DNA of 22,168 nt from a virus. Of this stretch, positions 15,624-22,168 are shown in pieces. The position numbers were made by a program, and so were the translations under genes. Numbering within the stretch: the stretch's first letter is position 1; each line of letters starts with the position of its first letter. The stretch lies in IMG/VR virus record IMGVR_UViG_3300034093_001062, positions 1 through 22,168 of that record. One strand, 5' to 3'. Under the pieces are notes generated by a model. It saw only the letters and a list, made by a program, of their open reading frames with translations. It was not told the origin of the DNA and did not search any database.

Positions 15624-16289
15624 ATGGCAACTTATTATGGTACGGGTATAGTTACTTCGGGATTGACATTTTATGCAGATGCGGGTAATCCTAAAAGTTA
15701 TCCGGGTACTGGTACAGTAGTAAACGATATATCCGGTAATAGAAATACCGGAACATTAGTCAATAGTCCTACTCACACAGCTGGAGCTTCTGGCTACTGG
15801 ACATTTAATGGTACATCTAGCGTTATTAATTTTCCCAGTGTAAATCTTACATCAACTACATTTACTGTATTTGGCATTGCTAGATACAATGGACTAGGAG
15901 GGAACGTTAGGGGTAGAATTATTAATTCTTACGCAAATAATTGGTTAATGGGTCACTGGGGCAGTAGTACAGAAAATTATTATTCTGAAGGATGGGTATC
16001 CGCTACTAGTGCAGGTACTAATGATACTGCTTGGCGTATCTATCACGCAACGGGCAACGTTTCGTTAGATCAATATCAGATATATGTCAACGGCGTATCT
16101 ACTGCCGGCCCTAATAACGCAGGCGCTGCTGGCCCAAACGGAATTTCACTTGGTGCTATGGGTAATAGCGGAGCCTATACAGAATACTCCAACGGTGATT
16201 GCGCATTAGTGGGTGCGTATAATCGAGTGTTAACGGTAGCAGAAATCTTACAGAATCACAATGCATTACGCACGAGGTACGGGTTATGA
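15624..16289 (+). CDS. LamG-like lectin protein D (compact, no CBM module)
   Basis: 221 aa, single-domain member of the lectin family. The N-terminus is YGTGIVTSGLTFYADAGNPK, followed by SYPGTGTVVNDISGNRNTG (residues 5-43). The LamG strands read GYWTFNGTSSVINF, LTSTTFTVFGIARYNG, WRIYHATGNVS and QYQIYVNGVSTAG, then GISLGAMGNSG and GDCALVGAYNRVLTVAEILQ. The protein ends NHNALRTRYGL. Protein E has the same length and layout, and the two share the opening DAGN-KSYPGTGT and the following DISGN, suggesting tandem duplication. The gene overlaps E as ATGA. Its role is inferred to be virion-surface glycan binding. Confidence 0.75.
   Translation: MATYYGTGIVTSGLTFYADAGNPKSYPGTGTVVNDISGNRNTGTLVNSPTHTAGASGYWTFNGTSSVINFPSVNLTSTTFTVFGIARYNGLGGNVRGRIINSYANNWLMGHWGSSTENYYSEGWVSATSAGTNDTAWRIYHATGNVSLDQYQIYVNGVSTAGPNNAGAAGPNGISLGAMGNSGAYTEYSNGDCALVGAYNRVLTVAEILQNHNALRTRYGL
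16274..16278 (+). promoter_or_regulatory. Shine-Dalgarno of lectin gene E inside the 3' end of gene D
   Basis: GAGGT is formed by ACG AGG TAC, the T-R-Y codons of the terminal RTRYGL of gene D. Eight bases separate its AGG from the ATG at 16286. Confidence 0.65.
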
Positions 16290-16951
16290 GCAATCACTAC
16301 GGTACAAGTATTGTTACTGAGAATTTACTATTTTATTTAGATGCTGGTAATTTAAAAAGTTATCCAGGAACTGGAACAACGTGGGGCGATATTAGCGGAA
16401 ATACAAGAGCTGGCACATTAACACTTGGTCCAACATACACTAGCGGAGCTAGTGGATATTTTAGTTTTGACGGAGTTGACGATTACGTTAACATGTCTAC
16501 TCAAAATCTACAGCGAAATTTTACATTAGAAATATGGTCGTATGTAACAGGTGACAGTTGCGGACTTTTTGGTCAAGGCGGTTTTGTAGCAAGTCAAGGG
16601 CTGCATATTTTATGGAATTCTGCCGCATCTAGGGGTATGGTTTTTGGAATGTATGGCAACGACTTAGATTCACCGTTATATACTATGGTGTTTAATGCTT
16701 GGCATCAATTTACATTTACCTACAACCACACTACCTTTCTTAAACAATTTTATGCTGACGGCGTACTAATCAACAGTGCTGTACAATCTGCATATTCGGG
16801 AACCGGGCAACTTAATGTTGGTGCAACATATTCTACACCAACTAGTCCTATGAAAGGCAGGATAGCCAATACTAAGATGTATGGTACTGTTTTAACTGCC
16901 AGCGAGGTATTACGAAATTTTAATGCGCAGCGTACAAGGTATGGTATATAA
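16286..16951 (+). CDS. LamG-like lectin protein E (compact, no CBM module)
   Basis: 221 aa, the same length as D. The opening is YGTSIVTENLLFYLDAGNLK, then SYPGTGTTWGDISGNTRAG. The LamG features are clearer than in D: YFSFDGVDDYVNM (58-70), FTLEIWSYVTG (79-89), AWHQFTFTYNHTTFLKQFYA with DGVLINSA (138-165), GQLNVGATYS (174-183), then GRIANTKMYGTVLTASEVLR. It ends NFNAQRTRYGI. The gene ends with TAATG rather than ATGA, so its stop shares a single base with the next start. Between D and E, the middle of the protein has diverged far more than either end. Confidence 0.78.
   Translation: MSNHYGTSIVTENLLFYLDAGNLKSYPGTGTTWGDISGNTRAGTLTLGPTYTSGASGYFSFDGVDDYVNMSTQNLQRNFTLEIWSYVTGDSCGLFGQGGFVASQGLHILWNSAASRGMVFGMYGNDLDSPLYTMVFNAWHQFTFTYNHTTFLKQFYADGVLINSAVQSAYSGTGQLNVGATYSTPTSPMKGRIANTKMYGTVLTASEVLRNFNAQRTRYGI
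16936..16939 (+). promoter_or_regulatory. Weak Shine-Dalgarno of lectin gene F inside the 3' end of gene E
   Basis: AAGG comes from ACA AGG TAT, the T-R-Y codons of the terminal RTRYGI of gene E. It lies 11 bases before the ATG at 16951, the widest spacing of the five embedded sites. Confidence 0.5.
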
Positions 16952-18135
16952 TGGCAATAGGACATAATAATTCATCAGCTACTAATGGGCTACTCATGTG
17001 CTATGATATTGCCAATACTAAAAAATCATGGCGCGGCGCACCGGTAACTAATTATATTCCTTTTCCAGCAGCAAGTCATAACGGATCATCGTTTGTCAAC
17101 TTTGGATATAATTATGCAAATTTAGGAGTAACGTATACATACGGCGCAGGGGTTAGTAATCCAGTTAATGCAGCAGGGGTATTACAATATTTTACAGGAA
17201 CGACCGGATATAAATATTTTTCAGTTGACTCAACAACGTTACCAACTACAGGCACTTATACGTTTTCATACTATGCTAGAATGACCGTTGGCGGCGCAGC
17301 AAACAATATTGGCAATAGCCAACTATGGCGGGCTGCCGGCTCGGATCGTGCTGTCACAGGTGATTGGAATCCTACATTTACATCAGAATGGGTTCGTTAC
17401 TCGACCTCAGGCCCAGCCGAGGCAGGCACAATCTTGCAATACTTTCCAGTACACTCGGGATCAATAACTGGCGGATACACTATTGAGTATTGTGGATTTC
17501 AATTAGAACTTGGAAGTTATGCTACGCCATTCGTTGAGGGCACTAGGAGTGCTTCACAAGCTATTGTAGATTTAACAAGTAATTATACACTTACTGCTAC
17601 TAGTTTAACATATCCTATCGATAATACTTTTAGTTTTAATGGAAGTAGTAGTGTTGTTGCATCTCCTAGCACTACGTTAAATCTTACTAGTGGTGTTTCA
17701 ATGGAGATGGTTTTTAGATCTACTGATATACAAAGTAGGGCGCAAGGTTATATGAGCTTTAGCCCTGCCCCACAATATATAAATTTTTTCTCTCCTGGTA
17801 ATAGTACGATACGTTGGGAAACTTGGCAGAATGCCGGTAGCGTAGGTGGCGCATTTTTTAGCCCAGCCACGCTGACAAATAATACTTGGTATCATGCGGT
17901 CGGCACATACTCTTCAAGTACCGGAGTTTCAGTTTTATATATTAACGGAGTGCAAGTTAATACTGCTACATACAGTGCATTTAGTTATGGAAATCTTACA
18001 TCAACAATACGTATTGGTGAATATTCAGGATACTTATCTGGAAATATTCCAATATCAAAAATGTATAGTCGTGCATTAACAGCAAACGAAGTTAGACAAA
18101 ATTTCGCAGCTTATGCGGGGAGGTTTGGATTATGA
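16951..18135 (+). CDS. LamG-like lectin protein F with CBM-like N-terminal module
   Basis: 394 aa, the same two-domain layout as A and B. The opening is GHNNSSATNGLLMCYDIANT with KKSWRGAP. The CBM-like part (residues 33-200) reads VTNYIPFPAASHNGSSF, GTYTFSYYARMTVGG, SEWVRYSTSGPAEAG, YTIEYCGFQLELGSYATPF. The LamG part (205-385) reads FSFNGSSSVVASP, SGVSMEMVFRSTDIQ, NTWYHAVGTYSSSTGVSVLY with INGVQVNT, TIRIGEYSGYLSGNIPISKM and YSRALTANEV. The C-terminus is the diverged NFAAYAGRFGL. It resembles the first-block proteins A and B in architecture more than its neighbours D, E and G, so the two blocks share ancestry. It overlaps G as ATGA. Confidence 0.75.
   Translation: MAIGHNNSSATNGLLMCYDIANTKKSWRGAPVTNYIPFPAASHNGSSFVNFGYNYANLGVTYTYGAGVSNPVNAAGVLQYFTGTTGYKYFSVDSTTLPTTGTYTFSYYARMTVGGAANNIGNSQLWRAAGSDRAVTGDWNPTFTSEWVRYSTSGPAEAGTILQYFPVHSGSITGGYTIEYCGFQLELGSYATPFVEGTRSASQAIVDLTSNYTLTATSLTYPIDNTFSFNGSSSVVASPSTTLNLTSGVSMEMVFRSTDIQSRAQGYMSFSPAPQYINFFSPGNSTIRWETWQNAGSVGGAFFSPATLTNNTWYHAVGTYSSSTGVSVLYINGVQVNTATYSAFSYGNLTSTIRIGEYSGYLSGNIPISKMYSRALTANEVRQNFAAYAGRFGL
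18117..18123 (+). promoter_or_regulatory. Shine-Dalgarno of lectin gene G inside the 3' end of gene F
   Basis: GGGGAGG is formed by GCG GGG AGG, the A-G-R codons of the terminal AGRFGL of gene F. It lies eight bases before the ATG at 18132 and is the strongest of the five embedded sites. Confidence 0.75.
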
Positions 18136-18872
18136 CAGCTAGATCAGGAACAGGTATTGTTAGCGATAGTTTAGTATTAAACTTAGATGCATCTAACATT
18201 TTAAGTTATGATCCAACATTATTTATTGGTGTTCGAGATGTTACAAATCTTAAAAACACTTGTACGTCTACTGGCGGCGTAACTGTTACACTAGTTAGTG
18301 ACCGTAGCGCACCTAACTATTTTACATTTGATGGAACATCAGGGTATCTTTTAGCCAGTGCTCCAGATTTACCAACAGGTACTAGCGCAAAAACTATATT
18401 ATGTTGGTGCTGGCCTGATTCTACCCTTGTAACAACTGATACATATACTGGACTTGTTGGCTACGGTGGCCGATCAAGTTCTAATGCAACACTTCTATCA
18501 ATGCAGACTACAGGAGCTACATGGTACGCAAGCAGCGCCTATTGGGGCAATGACTATGTTCCTGGATCCACAGTTGTTATTAATAAAAATGCTTGGAATA
18601 TGATAGGCATTATACATCAAGGTACTAATACAGTAAACAACACCACGCTTATTGTAGGCAATAGTAGTGGTGTTACTACAATAACAGGTAGCTCTAGCTC
18701 TTCCGCCACAGTGATGACACAGACCAGTCAAAACTTAACTATAGGATGTACTGATGTACCGGGACGTTATATGAAAGGCCGTATCAGTCAAGTATTAATG
18801 TATAATAGAGCATTAACTGTTGCCGAGGTTACTCAAAACTTTAATGCACGTCGAGCATCATTTGGTCTTTAA
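18132..18872 (+). CDS. LamG-like lectin protein G (single domain, end of array)
   Basis: 246 aa. The opening is RSGTGIVSDSLVLNLDASNI, then LSYDPTLFIGVRDVTN. There is no separate CBM module; residues 60-235 form the LamG part: NYFTFDGTSGYLLASAP, AKTILCWCWPDS, NAWNMIGIIHQGTNTVNNTT, NLTIGCTDVPGRYMKGRISQ, VLMYNRALTVAEV. The C-terminus NFNARRASFGL is the most diverged of the family. As the last plus-strand gene it has no follower, and its terminal codons (CGA GCA TCA) carry no Shine-Dalgarno. Its TAA at 18870-18872 overlaps the stop of the convergent Nudix gene. Confidence 0.75.
   Translation: MTARSGTGIVSDSLVLNLDASNILSYDPTLFIGVRDVTNLKNTCTSTGGVTVTLVSDRSAPNYFTFDGTSGYLLASAPDLPTGTSAKTILCWCWPDSTLVTTDTYTGLVGYGGRSSSNATLLSMQTTGATWYASSAYWGNDYVPGSTVVINKNAWNMIGIIHQGTNTVNNTTLIVGNSSGVTTITGSSSSSATVMTQTSQNLTIGCTDVPGRYMKGRISQVLMYNRALTVAEVTQNFNARRASFGL
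18869..18872. other. Overlapping stop codons of convergent genes
   Basis: The palindrome TTTAAA contains TAA of the plus-strand lectin G (18870-18872) and TAA of the minus-strand Nudix gene (18871-18869). Two transcription units meet with no intergenic space, and I see no hairpin plus T-run terminator for either side. Confidence 0.9.
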
Positions 18873-19309
18873 ATTAATTCAATTACGTCAAATACAGTTT
18901 GTAATTTTGTACGAACAATTTTACTGCTAAAACTGTTACGCAATCCCTGATGTAGGGGCTTTGGAGCATGGTCCAATGTAGTCCACGCCCAACCAATATG
19001 CTCGTCACTTAGTAACGGTACAAATTCATCCGCTATCACACACAGATATGTGTGAAAATTAAAAACCGTATCGTTACTAACAAATGTTTCAATTGGAATT
19101 GTTTTAAGTATAGTAGGTATACTGCCAATTTCTTCTTGAATTTCTCTCTGAAGACCTTGCCATGGAGTTTCTTGATCTTCTGCTGTGCCGCCTACTAAAC
19201 TCCACGTGCCTTGATGTTTGCCCGTAGATTTTTGTAATAATAGAAATCGTTTAGTAGACTTTGCATAGAATAAGGCACCACTACAAACTATACGTTCTTT
19301 AAAGTTCAA
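18869..19309 (-). CDS. Nudix hydrolase (MutT-like)
   Basis: 146 aa from the preferred TTG at 19309. The Nudix box G-x5-E-x7-REIQEEIG occupies residues 41-62, with R55, E56, E59 and E60 for metal binding. The last position, usually hydrophobic, is Ser63. The N-terminal strand KERIVCSGALFYA and the HQGTWSLVGG approach are typical of the fold. The family hydrolyses nucleoside diphosphate-X compounds; the substrate cannot be read here. The start is uncertain: TTG at 19342 (GGAG eight bases upstream) would add 11 residues, while TTG at 19309 has a better AGGAG nine bases upstream and gives MNFKERIV. Either start lies inside the end of the gp15-like gene, so translation is probably coupled to it. 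Confidence 0.85.
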   Translation of the reverse strand: MNFKERIVCSGALFYAKSTKRFLLLQKSTGKHQGTWSLVGGTAEDQETPWQGLQREIQEEIGSIPTILKTIPIETFVSNDTVFNFHTYLCVIADEFVPLLSDEHIGWAWTTLDHAPKPLHQGLRNSFSSKIVRTKLQTVFDVIELI

Positions 19310-20897
19310 GACGCCACTCTCCTCTTCTATACAATCCCTCAAAACTTTTACTCCAATTTACACCATTCCATTTGTATTGTGTACCTGTAAATATGTTGGT
19401 TAGGTACAATAGATTGTCTGCGTTTTCTCCAGCATTAAATATCACTTGCCACGATTCGCCGTTCCATTCAATGATATCACTTGCTTCGGCAATAAAGTCA
19501 CTAGAGTCGGTATTTTTCCAAGCATCAGGTCCGTCTTCGTTCATGTACAGTTCGTATGAAATTTCACTACCCGCAGGCACTGCTGTGTCCAAGGTGATGT
19601 AGTAATTACCAAAGTCTACATTATTAGGTATGCGTACATTGCCTGACCCTACTTCTACACCGTCTACAAAGATTTTATGATCGTTGACTTTTCTATGCAG
19701 AACATTGGTATTGATTCTATGCACACTAGATTCAGTTATAAATGTATCACGAATACCTCCGCCAATATCATCCAGTATTAAATATCTTGTACCTTCAACT
19801 ACACCGCTTGGTTTTGTTTTGTGCGGATCAATGATAGCATCAAATGTTCCTGCACTGACTCTGTGATCTGATGTGATAGCAGTGTTGGTTGGGTACGTAT
19901 CACCATCCCAATTGACTATCATAATAGTATCATCCAAGGGATTTATAGTCACATAGCCCACTACGTATGTGCCATCCAACTGACGTAGATACAGTCTACT
20001 AAGTCCTGCTCGATACACACTGGGATTTTGATTTATCAACATAGACCATGCAAGATAATTGCCTTCGTTGCTGAGCAGTCTAATAGATCCCTCCGCAACC
20101 TCGAGATCGTAGTTACCAATAGTAGTTTGTTGAGTAAACAATGGATTACTAGGCACTTGAGTGCCGCTCATAGGATCAACTCCTAGTCCTTCAATGTAAT
20201 CTGGCGTTGGATTACCGATACTGCCTAATATACTGGCAATAATATTGGTAGTAACACCTAGTCGTTTAACCTTAGCAGGAGGGCTAATCCAGATAGGAGT
20301 TACTAAACTCAAACTGGCAACATCGATGTCATTGGCTGTACCTGTAGGTATTGATCTGCTGCTAAAAGTTACATCACTAAGATCTATTACACTTAAACTG
20401 GTCCAATCAACAAAGTTATCGGTGGTCTGTATTTCTAAACTTGGGTTAAACAACATTAAAATCTGTTCAAGTATCTGAAGTTTTTGATCAGTATTAACCG
20501 ACCAAATATCTACTTTTAGGCTTAATTTAAACGGAGTTGGCATTAGTCGCTCAACTGTGTAGTTATCGCCCTGCGTATTGCCGTAAGTTTCATTGCCTTG
20601 ATTGTCAGTATATACAGAACGTTCTCGTATGTGTACTTTGCCCACATAACTAGCATCGCCTAGTCTGCTGGTATCTAAATCTAGATCAGTTATATACACC
20701 GCAATTCTTGGTGCTGACAGCACAGTATTTTCACTGTTTTGTTTGATAATGCTGGCGACCTGTCTGTCTTGGTCGCCGTACATTACCGGAACTCTAACCA
20801 GTGTGCCATCGCCATATTTGACTACAAAGTTACTGAACAAGCGTATTGTTTGTACTAAATATCTTCTAATTTGTCCGTCATAAAAGTGTTGTGCCAT
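19299..20897 (-). CDS. gp15-like tail sheath stabiliser with long C-terminal extension
   Basis: 532 aa. Residues 1-210 match the T4 gp15 pattern: HFYDGQIRRYLVQTIRLFSN with the T4-type FY-x5-RRY and LFSN spacing, VRVPVMYGDQD, VERLMPTPFKLSLKVDIW, then QILEQILMLFNPSLEIQTTD and PIWISPPAKVK. In T4, gp15 caps the tail tube and sheath and contacts the neck. T4 gp15 is about 270 aa, and here roughly 300 residues follow the core. The extension holds VNDHKIFVDGVEVGSGN (404-420), a probable beta-sandwich, and two W-N-G-x-x-W hairpins (EWNGESWQV at 477-485, YKWNGVNWSKS at 508-518). The gene starts one base into the upstream stop (TAATG). The family is confident for the N-terminal half; the role of the extension is unknown. 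Confidence 0.8.
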   Translation of the reverse strand: MAQHFYDGQIRRYLVQTIRLFSNFVVKYGDGTLVRVPVMYGDQDRQVASIIKQNSENTVLSAPRIAVYITDLDLDTSRLGDASYVGKVHIRERSVYTDNQGNETYGNTQGDNYTVERLMPTPFKLSLKVDIWSVNTDQKLQILEQILMLFNPSLEIQTTDNFVDWTSLSVIDLSDVTFSSRSIPTGTANDIDVASLSLVTPIWISPPAKVKRLGVTTNIIASILGSIGNPTPDYIEGLGVDPMSGTQVPSNPLFTQQTTIGNYDLEVAEGSIRLLSNEGNYLAWSMLINQNPSVYRAGLSRLYLRQLDGTYVVGYVTINPLDDTIMIVNWDGDTYPTNTAITSDHRVSAGTFDAIIDPHKTKPSGVVEGTRYLILDDIGGGIRDTFITESSVHRINTNVLHRKVNDHKIFVDGVEVGSGNVRIPNNVDFGNYYITLDTAVPAGSEISYELYMNEDGPDAWKNTDSSDFIAEASDIIEWNGESWQVIFNAGENADNLLYLTNIFTGTQYKWNGVNWSKSFEGLYRRGEWRLEL

Positions 20898-22168
20898 TAT
20901 AAATCTGCCTTGGGTCTAAGTGCTTTGCTAAGTGACTGTCGTTGATCAGTTGAGCTTGAATATAATTTCCATGCTATTTGTTGTCCTGATACAATTTCAA
21001 CATTGAATGTTAACAATGCTTTGCCACCAGTACCAGATGTTACTATAATTTCTGGGATTATAGAATCACTAATTACTGCGCTGGCAAACATACCGACGGT
21101 GTAGGTCACTGTGGTTAATAACTGAGTAATGTTAGCTGGTGCAGTGTAAACATCACTGGTGAGTAAATTAACTCCAGTTCTATTTTTATTATTAATGAAC
21201 GACCCTTTCTGAGTCAATCGATTAGCAGATAGCGGATTAGTTGGGTCGTCGTTAGTCATTACAGTACGCACAGCATCCTCACGTTTGATCCATCGAGCTC
21301 CGTCGAATCTAAATAATCTATTTGGAAGAAAGTCTGTACGCAGATAGTAATCGCCATCGTTAGGTGAATTAGGAAATGTAATTCCACTGCCAAAATCTGC
21401 ACCGTTGTCAGGAATTCCGTCACCTAACAAGTAACCCGAGTAGCCAGCACGTTGTGGTCTCTTGGCTGTTCTACTGACATCGAATCCTGTGTCACCGGCA
21501 TCCGGAGGTGCCGACGTATCATCTACTGTTTCTAACAGTGCATTGCCTTTATCATCAACAGCCAGTGTGTAAAAATGTTGTGTTTCATATCCACTCTTTG
21601 GAGCATCGGCTTCTGCTTCTGCTAAAATAGCATCATTAATTTGCAATTCTCTAGCATGAGTACTTAGTATATCGCTTAAGGTAGTATCTGTTTCTTCGCC
21701 AGTTACTGGATCAACTACCTTTTGATCAAATATATCTTTGTATTGTTGACCAGCAATAATCTTAGTTAGTTTTAATCTATATAGATGCGGATACCAAGTA
21801 GGACTAAATCCTTCTGCAGCACGTCCAACATCACTGATAACAAAGTATCTAGGTAAACTTACATCAAAATCATTTAGTGCAAATTCATCTTTAATGTGTG
21901 GTAGTTCTATAACATCTCCGCTAATGGGTTTTCGACCAATGGCACGTATAAAATCATTAATATGCATGGTCATGTACAGCGTGTCGTTATCAATGAACAG
22001 TCCAAATTGACTTAGGTTAAAATCCAAGTCCTGCACATTGTAAATACCCCTAAGCCGATATATGCTGGGGTCGTATTTTCTGTCTCGATTTTCTAAGAAC
22101 ACGAGATCTTGTATCTGTGTAATATCTTTAACAGTTGTGCCGTCGTCTGTACCTATGTATTTGTGTAG
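20897..22168 (-). CDS. Probable neck protein, gp14-like (5'-partial)
   Basis: 423 codons are visible. The frame stays open to the window edge, where it reads LHKYIGTDDGTTVKDITQIQ and then DLVFLENRDRKYDP. A GTG at 22102 is therefore probably internal. The segment FGLFIDNDTLYMTMHIND, RKPISGDVIELPH and the following RYFVISDVGRAAEGFSPTWY, PHLYRLKLTKI resembles T4 gp14, where an FGMQ-type strand, a K-E-GDLIYFP turn and a long beta-strand region occur in the same order. The position directly before gp15 also fits T4 gene order (13, 14, 15). The C-terminal part is an extension: NDGDYYLRTDFLPNRLFRFD with GARWIK (249-273), then a beta-rich end. The stop overlaps the gp15-like start by one base. In T4, gp14 joins head to tail; the assignment here is tentative. 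Confidence 0.6.
   Translation of the reverse strand, partial: LHKYIGTDDGTTVKDITQIQDLVFLENRDRKYDPSIYRLRGIYNVQDLDFNLSQFGLFIDNDTLYMTMHINDFIRAIGRKPISGDVIELPHIKDEFALNDFDVSLPRYFVISDVGRAAEGFSPTWYPHLYRLKLTKIIAGQQYKDIFDQKVVDPVTGEETDTTLSDILSTHARELQINDAILAEAEADAPKSGYETQHFYTLAVDDKGNALLETVDDTSAPPDAGDTGFDVSRTAKRPQRAGYSGYLLGDGIPDNGADFGSGITFPNSPNDGDYYLRTDFLPNRLFRFDGARWIKREDAVRTVMTNDDPTNPLSANRLTQKGSFINNKNRTGVNLLTSDVYTAPANITQLLTTVTYTVGMFASAVISDSIIPEIIVTSGTGGKALLTFNVEIVSGQQIAWKLYSSSTDQRQSLSKALRPKADL

Noticed and set aside
17771-17790. T4-type late promoter (TATAAATA-like) near 17776.
   Set aside because: TATAAATT is an imperfect match inside the coding sequence of lectin F, with no gene start downstream at the right distance.
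4490-18872. Diversity-generating retroelement acting on the lectin genes.
   Set aside because: There is no reverse transcriptase or template repeat in the window, and the variable parts are spread over whole domains rather than concentrated at adenines in a short C-terminal block. It could only be reconsidered with flanking sequence.
19372-20478. Short plus-strand frames opposite the gp15-like gene.
   Set aside because: They lie wholly within a well-supported coding gene, show no known motif and have no convincing ribosome binding site.

Overview
The window is a block of late structural genes from a tailed phage of the T4-like (contractile-tail) type, AT-leaning and densely packed. The strongest lineage evidence is on the minus strand at the right end. 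There, a protein whose N-terminal half aligns by eye with T4 gp15 (tail sheath stabiliser) follows a protein that looks like a gp14-type neck component. The plus strand carries long Thr/Gly/Ala/Asn-rich fibre proteins and virion proteins of the kind seen in marine T4-like phages (cyanophage or pelagiphage style). The host cannot be read from this window. There are no tRNA genes, insertion sequences, CRISPR arrays or replication genes.

Layout, plus strand (1-18872): a very large repeat-built tail fibre, 5'-truncated at the window edge (1-4493). Then three LamG/concanavalin-A-like lectin genes A, B and C (4490-9482), the last enlarged by a nested second lectin unit. Then three structural genes of 209, 970 and 850 aa (9496-15611). 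Then four more lectin-like genes D, E, F and G (15624-18872). Within each lectin block and at the fibre/A junction the genes overlap by ATGA or TAATG. The junctions around the three structural genes are short gaps instead. Layout, minus strand (22168-18869, reading leftwards): gp14-like neck protein (N-terminus outside the window), gp15-like protein with a roughly 300-residue C-terminal extension, and a Nudix hydrolase. The two strands converge at 18869-18872, where the two stop codons share bases.

Functional reading: the plus-strand genes look like the host-contact apparatus of the virion, with long fibres plus seven paralogous small lectin-type proteins sharing an N-terminal signature and a C-terminal YNR-L-E-QNFNALRGRYG-type signature around variable centres. 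The minus-strand genes build the neck and tail terminus, with a Nudix enzyme translated from the end of that operon.

The most interesting feature is the lectin array. In the five lectin genes followed directly by another lectin gene (A, B, D, E, F), the codons for the conserved C-terminal R-G-R-Y-G motif supply the Shine-Dalgarno sequence of the next gene. In the two that end a block (C and G) they do not. The lectin genes therefore look like head-to-tail cassettes, each carrying the ribosome binding site for its follower. Gene C also shows a 440-codon in-frame nested insertion of a second carbohydrate-binding plus LamG unit. All functional calls rest on reading the translated sequences; no database search was run.
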